DNA of 64,000 nt from JABJMC01 sp964473745 (lineage in GTDB: Bacteria > Patescibacteriota > Gracilibacteria > UBA1369 > UBA12473), in contig CAYYQE010000003.1 of the NCBI GenBank assembly GCA_964473745.1, positions 1 through 64,000 of the forward strand, given 5' to 3'. Within the stretch, counting starts at the first letter, position 1; each line of letters begins with the position of its first letter. Below, one piece after another: positions 16,729 to 28,600 of the stretch. The notes beneath the pieces are model-generated. The model saw only the letters and a program-made list of their open reading frames with translations, had not been told where the DNA came from and did no database searches. The position numbers and the translations under genes are program-made.

Positions 16729-19700
16729 ATGTGTTTCCGAACCTTAAGACTACTGTTAATTAGCTTGTTATTGAGTCTTTGTTTAGGGGCGTTGCCAGCT
16801 TTGGCAGCCACTTACACAGTTAACTCTTTAAATGATGTAGATGATGCTACTTGTGATGGGGGGCATTGTTCTTTAAAAGAAGCAGTTAGCGCGGCTAATG
16901 CCAACCCGGGAGCAGATAGTATTGTGTTTAGTGTGACTGGTTCAATTAATCAGGGTTCACAACCCGCAATTACCGAGGAAGTAGATATTGATGGAAACAG
17001 AGACGGGATAACATTGAGCCAAGGATTTGCTATTAATGCTGGGGCAAGTAACGTGACGATTCGTGGTCTTACTTTAACTAATGCTGGTGAAACAGCTCTT
17101 TATGTTACTGGATCAGATGCCACGATTGGTGGGCCGGATGCTACGGATCGAAATAATTTTGTAGATAATGCCGGGAATAACGGAAGCGCGATACAAGTTT
17201 CTGGGACAGGAGCTACTATTGAAAATAATTTTATTAATGTTGCTGGTGATGGGACAACAAAAGACGCTTCTCGAGATGGGATTTTAGTGATGAATGGATC
17301 AAGTGGGACAATAATTAAGGATAATGTGATTACTAGTCAAGGAGGGTGTGCTGTTAATTTTTATGCACCTGGGGGCACAATTGGAGCAACAACGATTACT
17401 GGTAATAAAATTGGGGTTGGTTCGGATGGAACAACTGACTTAGATCCTTCTCAAGGAATTTGTGATCGTGATGATGGGACTGTAAATGGATTAGTAACAA
17501 TTGGTGATACGGGAGGTGATCGTAATATTATTTCTGGGGCGACAGGTCCTGGTATAACTTTAATCGGGACATATAGTGGAGGAATAACGATTAAGAATAA
17601 TTATATTGGGACAAATGAGGCTGGGACAGCGGCCATAGCTAATGGTAGTCAAGGAATTTCTTTAACCGGAACTTTTGGCGCAGGAACTTATCAAATAGGT
17701 GGAACTATGGCTACGGAGGCCAATGTGATTTCTGGTAATACTGAGAATGGTATTAGTATTAATGGTGGTGATAATTGGATAGTGAAGGGGAATGTGATTG
17801 GGTTGGCTGCTGATGGTGCTACAGATTTAGGAAATGGCAGTAGTGGGGTATGGATTAGTGGTAGTTCAACAAGTGTTACAGTTGGCGATTCGACTGATTA
17901 TAATACTCTTTCTGGTAATACTCAGCAGGGTATTCATGTGCAAGATGCTACTGGTACGCTTAGTTTTCCAGGGAATTATATTGGAGTAAATAAACTAGGG
18001 ACCGCGGCCGTTGCTAATGATAAAAGTGGTATTTGGTTCCAAAATAGTACTTTCACAGGCACTGTTGGTGATTCTATGTATACTTCGCCAACTTCAGTTA
18101 TTTCTGGAAATACAGAGTGGGGTATTAGAGTATCGGGGGGGACAGTTAGTGTTTATAGCGCAATTATTGGGTTAAATGCGGATCAATCAGCCGCTATACC
18201 TAATGGCAATGGGACAACTGGTTCATTTGATAATTTTGGGTTTACTCGTTCTTCTGGTTTTAATGTTGTTGCGGGGAATACTGGATATGGAATTTTGAAT
18301 GGAGGGACAATGAAAGGTAATTATATTGGAGTAAATAGTGCCGAGACAGATGTGCTTGCCAATGGGACATATGGAATTCTTATTGATTTTGGCGCAGCTA
18401 CTATTGGTGGCGATCAACCGGAAGAAGGTAATGTTATTGGTGGCCATTCAAATAATCAAATTTTGCTTGATACTAATTCTTTGAATGTTTCTGTTTTGGG
18501 GAATTATATTGGATTATATAGTGATGGGACGGCGATTGCTGATACCACAAAAGGGCTTTCCATTAAAGGTAGTAATATTACAGTTGGATCGTCAGAGGCG
18601 GGAGGACGTAATTATATTGGAGGAATTGAATCTGGTAACGGTATTTCAATTAATTCTAGTGCGGCTGATAGTGATGTTGAAATAATGGGGAATTATATTG
18701 GGGTGGCTCCTGATGGGGCAACAGATCGGGGAGCTTCTGGGCATGGAATTAATGTTAAACAAGGAACAAATGTTTTTATTGGGATTAATGCCGCGGGGGA
18801 TACATACTTTGGTAATTTAATTTCTGGGAATGGAGGAGCTGGGATTATAGTGTCTGGCTCAGAAGGGCTAGTTGATACAATTCATATTAAAGCTAATAAT
18901 ATTGGAGTAAATAATACGGCGACAACTAAGTTGGCGAATGATGGGGCTGGTGTTCGAGTGGGTAGTAATACGGTAGATGTTTTTATTGGTGGATTAGTTA
19001 CTGATGCCCGTAATATTATTTCTGGGAATGGAGCAGAAGGAATCCGTTTACATGGAGCTAGTGCGGTGCAAATTCAAGGGAATTATATTGGGATAGGAAC
19101 AGATGAAATTACCGATTTAGGGAATACAGATGTGGGTATTAAGATAGTAAATGGGGGAAGTACTAATCTGATTGGTTTTGGTTATAGCGATACAATTGAT
19201 TCAGATACGGGGAATGTGATTAATTATAATGGCGGCGTGGGAATAGAGATTGATGGGGCAACATGTACTGAAAATGAGTTTCGTGGAAATTCATTTGCTG
19301 TTGGAGGAGCGCAGGCTTCACGTACTTCTTTTACTAGTTCTCCGAATAATGGAGTGACTTTAGACGGGACATTGGTTACGACGGCTAATACAAGTCGTTT
19401 TGCTGGGACCACTGATTTGACTGGGAAAATAGATGTTTATAGTTTTATAGGAGGAACAGATGTTTATGAAGGGACGGCAACAATTGCGGCTGGAGCTTTC
19501 CAGCTTGATATGGATTTTGCAGCGGCCGCTGAAGATACTTATCTTTTCCACATTACGGAAGCGGATGGTGATACCACAGAATTTTCTTCAGAACCCGTGG
19601 TGGCTGATGAGGTGCTTCCGGCAACACCGGTAGCTAGTGGTCAGACTACTCCCGTAAACAGTACAGATGCTCAAACTTTAACAATTACAAAAGAGGCTTA

Positions 19701-22617
19701 TTCTTCATTAATTCGGACTGATGTGGAGCCAGATGAGACAATTTCTACGGTAGACGCAGATGTTAGCGAGGAGTACAGCACGGGAGTGCTTTCAGAAGGC
19801 ACAAATAATTTAACCTTTATTTCTAAAGATTATTCAGATAATAGTTCAGAAATACTAACAGTAACGATTGTAGTTGATACAACGGCTCCATCTGCTCCGG
19901 CGATAACTTCGGCTGGAAATGTGACAGACACTACAACTACGAAGGTTTATACAATTACTGGTACAAAAGAAGCGGGAACGAGTATTAATAATGGTGTGAC
20001 TGAGGTTGTGGCTGCGGATGCGGAGACTACTTGGGGATATGATGTGACTTTGGCGATTGGCGATAATGTTTATTCTTTTACCGCACTTGATGCCTTATCA
20101 AATGAATCTGGGGCGACAGCCCACACAGTTACTTATACGCAGGATGAGGACGCGCCATCAGCGCCAGTTATAACCTCTTCAATTGCTGATACCACGACAG
20201 CTGCTTATACTTTTACCGGGACCAAGGATGCCAATTCTAGTGTTTTAGAAGATGATGTGGTGGTAGTGGCCTTAGATGGTTTAACAACCTGGAGTTGGGA
20301 GACAACTTTTAGTGAAGGAGCGAATGCGTTTAGTTTTACTTCGAAAGATGCTTTAGATAATGAATCTTCGGCGACTTTAACGAGTATTACCTTGGATACG
20401 ACCGCTCCAACGGCGGCTACGATTACTTCAGCGACGACTGCTTCGGGTGATGAGGCCACGGCTTCGTTTACAGTTACCGGCACAAAAGAAGCTAGTTCAA
20501 GTGTGGAATTATCGGCAGTGGAAGTGGTGGCGGCCGATGCTGCTACTACTTGGTCTTATGCTACAACGTTGAGTGTAGGAGCTAATCTTGTGGGACCTTT
20601 TACAGTTGTGGACGCCCTTGATAACACTTCTGGAGAAACCTCGACGACCATCACTTATACCCAAAATGATCTTACTCCGGTTTATTATGGAGGTGGCGGA
20701 GGTGGTGGCGGTGGAGGTGACGGTGGAAGTAGTAGTGTTTCGGAATCTACTGGTACAGCAGCAACTGAAGGAACAGAAACTGCAGTAGAGGGATCTGAAG
20801 AAGTTGTAGAGGAGGAAGTGGAGGTGATTGAAGAAGAAGTTGTAGAGGAGGAAGTAGTTGAAGAAGAAGTGGTGGAGGAAGAAGTAGTTGAGGAGATTGT
20901 GGAAGAAGTTGTGGAAGAATATCCAGTTTATGTTCCGGAAGAAACCTCACTAATTACAGAAGTTATAGAAGTGGTATACGAAGCTGTGGAGGTTATAGAA
21001 GAGGCTGCCGAAACTGTGAGCGAAGTTGCAGAAGATTTATTTAGTGCAGCTGATGAGGAAGCCGAACCAGCCTTTGTTGTTGAGGTTGTGATGGAGTTGC
21101 CAGAAGAGACGGTAGAAGTGGTGGCTACTCGTGCCGATATGCTAGAGGAGGAAGCTTATGCCGCGGTTACAACGGATGCGGATGGTGATCAAATTCCAGA
21201 TTCTTTGGAGGAAATTTATTTTAATTCCATGGATGTGATGGATTTAAATGCAGACACGGATGGTGATGGATTAACAGATGGCGAAGAGCTTATTATGGGA
21301 ACTGATTTGTTAAGCTCAGATAGTGACGGTGATGGGATGAGTGATGTAGAGGAAATTGCGGCGGGAACAAGCGCCGTGCTGATAGATAGTGATGCGGATG
21401 GTTTAACTGACGCACAAGAGGCAGAATTAGGAACAAGCTCTGCTACCTCTGATAGTGATGGCGATGGATTCTCTGATTATATTGAAATTAAATATGGTGA
21501 CGACTTGAGTGGAGCCTTAGATGCTTCGGTTGTTATCCAAGATGATGATGGTGATGGTGCCCCTGATGCCTGGGAAGAAGAATTTAAGATGGAAGAAGTT
21601 GATTATGCGGCACCACAATATATTGCTGAATTGGATGTTGAAATTATGCTTCCAATGCAAACGCGTGATACGGATGGTGATGGTGTGACAGACTGGGTAG
21701 AAATGAATCGTGGGACTGACCCTAATGATTCCGACTCTGACAATGATGGACTTTCGGATTCTGATGAAATTTATGTTTACTTAACTGATCCAATTGAAAA
21801 ATCTCGTGATCAGGATGAGATTTATACCCCGCGTATTGCTAATGTGCGTGAGGAAGCAGTCTTTACGGGAAATCAAGCGACTTTGGTTGGGGTTGGACAT
21901 CCTAATGCCGAGGTAAAAGTGTTGTTTTTACCGCATGATTTTGTAGCTCCTACAGCTGATTTGGTATCTTTTGGGCGATTTTTAATGGCTAATTTATTTG
22001 CTGAAGGATTGGCTCAAGATATTTACGAGCAAACAGTGCAGACTGATGCTTCTGGTAAGTTCTTGATTCAGGAGGATCTGCCAACTGGTAGTTTTGATGT
22101 GATTATTCGTTCTTATGATGCCGATGGAAAGATTGTTGGTGAAACCTTACCTTATGAAATTGAGGTTCAAGAAGAGTTGGCTGAAGGTTCCGTAACACCG
22201 CATCGTTTGGATGATCAGGCAATTGATTTAACTAATTTGCAGGTTTTAAATATTGAAAATAGTCGCCCACTTTTATACGGACAAGCGACTAAGGATTACA
22301 CTTTGGAAGCAATGTGGGCCAGTGAATTGCTTTCTTCTTCTTTGATGATTGATACAGATAAAGATGAAGGAGAATTTGTGATGATGGCGCCAAACAATTT
22401 AGAAAATGGTGCACATGAAGTGATAGTGCAAGGAATTGATCCGCTTTCTAATTTATATACCGCGGCAATCAACCTAGATTTTATGGTTAGTGAGGAGGCT
22501 CCTGAGGTTAGAGGGCAGAATACAAGTGTCCGCATGAAGGTGATTGGAGTGGGGCTAGGCTCAGCTTTTATTGTTGTTGTTTTGTGGGTGGTCGCTCGGG
22601 CTCGCAAGAAACGTTAA
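16729..22617 (+). CDS. Giant beta-helix surface protein 2 (adhesin-like)
   Basis: 1,962 residues with the same plan as giant protein 1. The signal peptide (about 1-26) is followed by HCSLKEAVSAANANPGADSI, a canonical CSLREA-type start of a beta-helix (about 50-960). Four Ig-like modules follow (about 964-1314, boundaries DTTAP). Next come a ten-glycine run, a Glu/Val stalk of EEEVV-type repeats (about 1358-1400), five or more DxDxDG calcium repeats (about 1482-1690), C-terminal domains with VTPHRLDD and WASELLSSSLMIDTD, and the RMKVIG membrane anchor ending ARARKKR. It has its own promoter. Several Ig and C-terminal segments are almost identical at DNA level to gene 3, suggesting recent duplication or gene conversion. 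Confidence 0.93.
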   Translation: MCFRTLRLLLISLLLSLCLGALPALAATYTVNSLNDVDDATCDGGHCSLKEAVSAANANPGADSIVFSVTGSINQGSQPAITEEVDIDGNRDGITLSQGFAINAGASNVTIRGLTLTNAGETALYVTGSDATIGGPDATDRNNFVDNAGNNGSAIQVSGTGATIENNFINVAGDGTTKDASRDGILVMNGSSGTIIKDNVITSQGGCAVNFYAPGGTIGATTITGNKIGVGSDGTTDLDPSQGICDRDDGTVNGLVTIGDTGGDRNIISGATGPGITLIGTYSGGITIKNNYIGTNEAGTAAIANGSQGISLTGTFGAGTYQIGGTMATEANVISGNTENGISINGGDNWIVKGNVIGLAADGATDLGNGSSGVWISGSSTSVTVGDSTDYNTLSGNTQQGIHVQDATGTLSFPGNYIGVNKLGTAAVANDKSGIWFQNSTFTGTVGDSMYTSPTSVISGNTEWGIRVSGGTVSVYSAIIGLNADQSAAIPNGNGTTGSFDNFGFTRSSGFNVVAGNTGYGILNGGTMKGNYIGVNSAETDVLANGTYGILIDFGAATIGGDQPEEGNVIGGHSNNQILLDTNSLNVSVLGNYIGLYSDGTAIADTTKGLSIKGSNITVGSSEAGGRNYIGGIESGNGISINSSAADSDVEIMGNYIGVAPDGATDRGASGHGINVKQGTNVFIGINAAGDTYFGNLISGNGGAGIIVSGSEGLVDTIHIKANNIGVNNTATTKLANDGAGVRVGSNTVDVFIGGLVTDARNIISGNGAEGIRLHGASAVQIQGNYIGIGTDEITDLGNTDVGIKIVNGGSTNLIGFGYSDTIDSDTGNVINYNGGVGIEIDGATCTENEFRGNSFAVGGAQASRTSFTSSPNNGVTLDGTLVTTANTSRFAGTTDLTGKIDVYSFIGGTDVYEGTATIAAGAFQLDMDFAAAAEDTYLFHITEADGDTTEFSSEPVVADEVLPATPVASGQTTPVNSTDAQTLTITKEAYSSLIRTDVEPDETISTVDADVSEEYSTGVLSEGTNNLTFISKDYSDNSSEILTVTIVVDTTAPSAPAITSAGNVTDTTTTKVYTITGTKEAGTSINNGVTEVVAADAETTWGYDVTLAIGDNVYSFTALDALSNESGATAHTVTYTQDEDAPSAPVITSSIADTTTAAYTFTGTKDANSSVLEDDVVVVALDGLTTWSWETTFSEGANAFSFTSKDALDNESSATLTSITLDTTAPTAATITSATTASGDEATASFTVTGTKEASSSVELSAVEVVAADAATTWSYATTLSVGANLVGPFTVVDALDNTSGETSTTITYTQNDLTPVYYGGGGGGGGGGDGGSSSVSESTGTAATEGTETAVEGSEEVVEEEVEVIEEEVVEEEVVEEEVVEEEVVEEIVEEVVEEYPVYVPEETSLITEVIEVVYEAVEVIEEAAETVSEVAEDLFSAADEEAEPAFVVEVVMELPEETVEVVATRADMLEEEAYAAVTTDADGDQIPDSLEEIYFNSMDVMDLNADTDGDGLTDGEELIMGTDLLSSDSDGDGMSDVEEIAAGTSAVLIDSDADGLTDAQEAELGTSSATSDSDGDGFSDYIEIKYGDDLSGALDASVVIQDDDGDGAPDAWEEEFKMEEVDYAAPQYIAELDVEIMLPMQTRDTDGDGVTDWVEMNRGTDPNDSDSDNDGLSDSDEIYVYLTDPIEKSRDQDEIYTPRIANVREEAVFTGNQATLVGVGHPNAEVKVLFLPHDFVAPTADLVSFGRFLMANLFAEGLAQDIYEQTVQTDASGKFLIQEDLPTGSFDVIIRSYDADGKIVGETLPYEIEVQEELAEGSVTPHRLDDQAIDLTNLQVLNIENSRPLLYGQATKDYTLEAMWASELLSSSLMIDTDKDEGEFVMMAPNNLENGAHEVIVQGIDPLSNLYTAAINLDFMVSEEAPEVRGQNTSVRMKVIGVGLGSAFIVVVLWVVARARKKR
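20797..20928 (+). repeat. Glu/Val-rich low-complexity stalk of giant protein 2
   Basis: In-frame imperfect repeats of GAAGAAGTTGTAGAGGAG type encode EEVVEEEVV runs. Equivalent stretches occur at about 27060-27180 in gene 3 and 32705-32830 in gene 4, with different unit numbers. Confidence 0.85.
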
Positions 22618-22639
22618 GTTCAGTAATGAAGTTAAAAAG

Positions 22640-22669
22640 TTAGTGGGGTGGATGGATGGTTAGTATAAT
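22640..22669 (+). promoter_or_regulatory. Possible promoter of giant gene 3
   Basis: A perfect TATAAT at 22664-22669 lies 23 bases before ATG 22693. The best -35 is only TTAGTG, 18 bases upstream. Confidence 0.5.
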
Positions 22670-22692
22670 TAACAGATAAAAAACTAAAATCC

Positions 22693-25600
22693 ATGAAAAT
22701 AAGATTTTTCACAATTCTATTCACATCCCTAGCATTGAGTTTGCTAGGAGTAACCTCTGTTTTTGCGGCTACTTATACGGTTGATGACTTAACAGACACA
22801 GCTGATGATGAGGAATGTGTAATTGATACAACTTTTCGTGATGCGATTGGTTGTGCCTTAGGAAATCCAGGAGCAGATGTGATTGATTTTAGTGGTTCAG
22901 GGACGATTAATCTCACTGCGAATGCGCCTAATATAACTGACACCGGTGGTCTTACAATTGATGGGGGAGGGGATATTACAATAAATGGTTCAAATCATAC
23001 TTACGGAGGGCTTGATTTAGCTGGCGATGATATTCAGTTAAAAGCGATTACAATTGATAAAATGAGTGAATCCGGGATTTATCTTGGAGGAACCGGGAAT
23101 ACTATTGGTGGTGATGATGTGGCGGATCGGGTTTATGTGCTTGGAAATGATAATGATGGGAACGGATATGGGATTTATCCGGTTGGTTCAACTAACGCTA
23201 CGATTAAGAATAATTATGTTGGAGTCCAGTCTAATGGAACGACTCGGGCGGCTAATCAAGCCGGGATTTATTTAGCGGGCTCAAATTCTGGGCTTACTAT
23301 CGAGGATAACGTGATTGTGAGCAAAAATTACTGTGCAATTGTGTTAACTGCCTGGTCAGGTGGGACCATGAGTGATATTAGGATTGAAGGAAATAAGATT
23401 GGTACCAATGCCGCTGGAACCGCTGATTTAACAGCGGGTAGTGGAATTTGTGATTTTCCAGCAGTGGGAGGCCCCTCAGAAACCATCACTGGAATGGTGA
23501 GGATTGGGGGGAATACGACGACTGATGCAACAGCTCGTAATATTATTTCCGGGAATGGATCTGGAATTATACTTAAAAGTGACTACAGCGGAGGGTTAGA
23601 AATTCAGGGTAATTATATTGGGACGGATGTAAATGGGACGGCTGATGTGGGGAATTTTCAGGGGATAGAGTTGGAGAATTCATCCTGTTCCGGAAATTGT
23701 AATATTGGCGGTGATGTAGTTGGAAAGCGAAATGTGATTTCTGGTAATGATGATAATGGAATTAAAATTTATGGTGATTCTTCTGGTTGGACGGTTCAAC
23801 AGAATTATATTGGGATGGATTCAACTGGAGATACTGCTTTGTTAAATAGTGGTGATGGAGTTGAAATTGGAGGGGCAGCAACAAGTATCACTATTGGTGA
23901 AACTGATGCTGAGCCGGCATCGCAAAATGTGATTGCAGGGAATGGTGGAACTGGAATTTTGTTGGATAGTGCCACGGGTACAATTGCTATTAATGGTAAT
24001 TATATTGGTTTGAATGCGGCGGGGAATGCCGCGGATTCGAATGGTAGTCATAATATTTATGTTAATGGAGGCTCTTCTACTTTGACGATTGGTCACGCTG
24101 ATACCACGACGGTGAATAATGTTATTGCTGGGACGGGCGTAAATAATAGTGCTCTTTATATTGATAATATTACCGGCGGGACAATAAATGCTTATGGTAA
24201 TGTTATTGGTTTGGTAGCGGACCAAAGTGGTCAAGCTGATCCAGATGGAGGTACAGCCGGGCCGCTGGTTTATTTAAATCAGGTTGGAGCTAGTGCCGAG
24301 GTTAATATTGGTAGTACTCGAAGCGGTGGATTTAATGTGATTGCCGGTGGTGATGATGATGGAGTTCAGGTCGCCTCTAATAATAGTGGGACGATAAATA
24401 TTCGAGGTAATTTTGTTGGAGTGGCCAGTAATCAGACGAGCGTATTTGCCAATGATGGTGATGGCATGGATATCTCCGCAAGTGTTAGTATTGGTGGGGC
24501 AGGTGGTGAGCAAGGAAACGTGATTGGTGGGCATTCTAATCAAATTAGAGTAACAAATAATGCTAGTAATGTAATGATTGTCGGGAATTTTTTGGGCCAA
24601 ACTACTACGGGAGCGGATATAACGGGAAGTGAAAATGCAATTGTTGATGAAGGTTCAACAACTTTAACAATTGGACAGAACAACTATATTAGTGGCTCTG
24701 GGAGAGCCGTGGATTTGCAAGGAACAACAGATGTATCGATGATTGGTAATATTATTGGGTTTGGTTCAGCTGATCAGGATCGCGCCACTGGTGAAGGAGT
24801 GGTTATTTCTGGAGCGGCGGATAATATTACAATTGGTGGTTCAAATGTTTCGGATCGTAACGTGATTAGTAATGTTTCGGACTCTGGGATTATTGTGAAT
24901 TCTACTCACGCAAATAGTGATGTGGAGATTATGGGGAATTATATTGGGACAAGTACGGATGGAACGGCGGATAAAGGTAACTCCACGCACGGAATTGATG
25001 TGCAGCAAGGAGTTAATGTTTTTATTGGACGAAATGCCGATGGCACGACTCACGCTGGGAATGTGATCTCTGGTAATGGTGGGGTTGGTGTTTATGTTTT
25101 TGAAACCGAAGGTGATGTGTCGGATGTTTATATTGAAGCTAATAAAATTGGGGTGAATGCTGCGGCTACAGCAGCAGTTGCCAATGATAATCATGGAGTT
25201 AATGTTGATAACGCTGAAAATGTATTTATCGGAGGAGACGACGAGGCTTCTCGTAATATTATTGGTGGGAATGGTGCGAATGGAATTCGTTTGGATGCGG
25301 GGGTGGGAGTGACAATTACTGGCAACTTAATTGGAACGGCCCAGTCCACGATTAGCGCTACGGCCACTGATTTAGGAAATGCTATTAATGGTATTTATCT
25401 AATGGATGGGTCAACGAGTAATGTGATTGGATATACTTATGCTGAAGGCTTGGCCGGAGTTAAAGGAAACGTGATTGATTTTAATGCTAAAGGAATAGTA
25501 ATTGATGGTTCATCAAGTAATAATAATGCGGTGCGTGGTAATTTGATTGGTGCCTCTGGAAATCAGTCCGCACGAATGGAATTAACTAATTCGGCTAATA

Positions 25601-28600
25601 ATGGAGTGAGTACTTCGGGGACAACTTTTACGACTTCAAATACGAGCCGGATTGATGGGACGTCGGATATGGGGGGTAGCAAGATGGACATTTATAGTGC
25701 CAGTGATACGGCTACAGTTTATGAATCAACAACGACAATTGAAGGTGATGGATCATTTATGGTGAATCGAGATTTTACGGCGCTGGCGGATGACAATTAT
25801 TTCTTTCAAATTACCGAGGCCGATGGTGATACTACGGCTTTTGGTAGTTCGGTGGTGGTGGCGGATGATATGTTTCCCGTAACACCGGAAGCTAGTGGTC
25901 AGACTACTCCTGTAGCTAGTACAGATGCTCAAACTTTAACAATTACAAAAGAGCCTTACTCTTCTTTGATTCGGACTGATAAGGATCCAGACGTAGTAAT
26001 TTCTACAATAGACGCAGATGTTAGCGAGGAATACAGCACTGGAGTGCTTTCGGAAGGAACAAATACTTTTACCTTTATTTCTAAAGATTATTCCGATAAT
26101 AGTTCCGAGGTTTTAACAGTAACGATTGTCGTTGATACAACGGCCCCAGATGATCCAGGTATCACTTCGTCTACCAGTGTGATAGATACGGCGACTACAA
26201 AATCTCATACAATTACCGGGACAAAAGAAGCGGGGTCGAGTATTGAAAATGATAATGTTGAAGTGGTGGCCGCGGATGCGGAGACTACTTGGGAATATGA
26301 AGTAACTTTGGCGATTGGCGATAATGTTTATTCTTTTACGGCCGTGGATGCTCTAGCAAATGAATCAGGAGCGACAGCCCACACAGTTAGTTATACGCAG
26401 GATGCCGATGCGCCATCAGCGCCACTTATAACCTCTTCAATTGCGGATACCACGACGACTGCTTATACGTTTACTGGAACAAAAGAAGCAGATTCTAGTG
26501 TTTTGGAAGATGATGTGGTGGTAGTGGCCTTAGATGGTTTAACAACCTGGAGTTGGGAGACAACCTTAAGTGAAGGAGCAAATGCTTTTAGTTTTACTTC
26601 GAAAGATGCTTTAGATAATGAGTCTTCGGCGACTTTAACGAGTATTACCTTGGATACGACGGTTCCAACGGCGGCCACGATTACTTCAGCGACGACTGCT
26701 TCGGGTGATGAGGCCACGGCTTCGTTTACGGTTACCGGTACAAAAGAAGCTGATTCAGCGGTTTATTTAAATGATGTTGAAGTGGTGGCCGCAGATGCGG
26801 AGACTACTTGGTCTTATGCTACAACGTTGAGTGTAGGAGCTAATCTTGTGGGCCCTTTCACCTTAAAAGATGCTCTTGATAATGAGTCTGGTGAAACTTC
26901 GACGACCATTACTTATACCCAAAATGATCTTACTCCGGTTTATTATGGAGGTGGCGGAGGAGGAGGTGACGGTGGAAGTAGCAGCAGTAGCGACAGTAGC
27001 GTTTCGGAATCTACCGGAGTAGCGGCAACTGAAGGAACGGAAACTGCGGTGGAGGGATCTGAAGAAGTTGAAGAGGAAGTAGTGGTTGAGGAGGAAATTG
27101 AGGAGGAAGTAGTGGAAGAAGAAGTGATCGAGGAAGAAGTAGTTGAGGAGATTGTGGAAGAAGTCGTGGAAGAAGTTGATGAGGGGCCGTCCATAATTGA
27201 GGAAGTTATAGAAGTGGTATACGAGGCTGTTGAAACTGTGGGCGATGCCGTTGAAACTGTGGGCGAAGTTGCAGAAGATTTATTTAGTGCATCTGATGAG
27301 CCAGCTGAACCAGCCTTTGTGGTGGAAGTGGTGGAGTTACCAGAAACAACAGTTGAAGTGGTGACTACGCGTGCCGATGTGTTAGAGGAAGCTGCTTATG
27401 CCGCGATTACTTTGGACGCGGATGGTGATCAAATTCCAGATAGTTTGGAGCAAATTTATTTTGATTCTACGGATGTGATGGATTTAAGTGCGGACACAGA
27501 TAATGATGGATTAACAGATGGGGAAGAGCTTGTGATGGGAACAGATTTATTAAGTTCAGATAGTGATGGTGATGGGATAAGTGATGTAGAAGAAATTGCC
27601 GCTGGAACAAGCGCCGTACTAATAGATAGTGATGCCGATGGACTAACTGACGCTGAAGAAGCAGAATTAGGAACAAGCTCTGGTAGCTCTGATAGTGATG
27701 GCGATGGGTTTTCTGATTATATTGAAATTAAATATGGAACTAGCGGATCGAGCGGAGCCTTAGATGCTTCGGTTGTTATCCAGGATGATGATAATGATGG
27801 CGCCGCTGATGCCTGGGAAGAAGAATTCAAAATGGAAGAAATTGATTATGCGGCACCACAGTATATTGCCGAAGTGGATGCTGAAATCGTGCTGCCAATG
27901 CAGATGCGCGATACTGACGGTGATGGAGTAACTGACTGGGTAGAAATGAACCGGGGAACTGATCCTAATGATTCAGATTCTGACAATGATGGACTCTCGG
28001 ATTCCGATGAAATCTTTGTTTATTTAACTGATCCAATTGAAAAATCTCGTGATCAGGAACAGATTTACAAGCCACGAATTGCTAATCTGCGCGAAGAAGC
28101 CGTCTTTACGGGGAATCAAGCGACTTTGGTTGGGGTTGGATATCCTAACTCGCACGTCGAAGTGCTGTTTTTACCACACAATTTCATCGCGCCAACAACT
28201 GATTTGGTGTCTTTTGGGCGGTTTTTAATGGCGAATTTATTTGAAGATGGATTGGCTCAAGATATTTACGAGCAAACAGTGCAGACTGATGCTTCTGGTA
28301 AGTTCTTGATCCAGGAAGATCTGCCGGTTGGTAGTTTTGATGTAATTATTCGTTCTTATGATGCTGATGGAAATCTCACAGGTGAAACTTTACCTTATGA
28401 AATTGAAGTTCAGGAAGAGTTGGCCGAAGGTTCTGTGACGCCGCATCGTTTAGATGATGAGGCGATTGATTTAACTAATTTGCAGATGGTGATGATTGAA
28501 AACAGCCGCCCAATTCTTTATGGGCAAGCTACTAATGGTTATGAGATTGAAGGTTTGTGGGCTAGTGAATTGTTTTCTTCTTCACTCATGATTGATACGG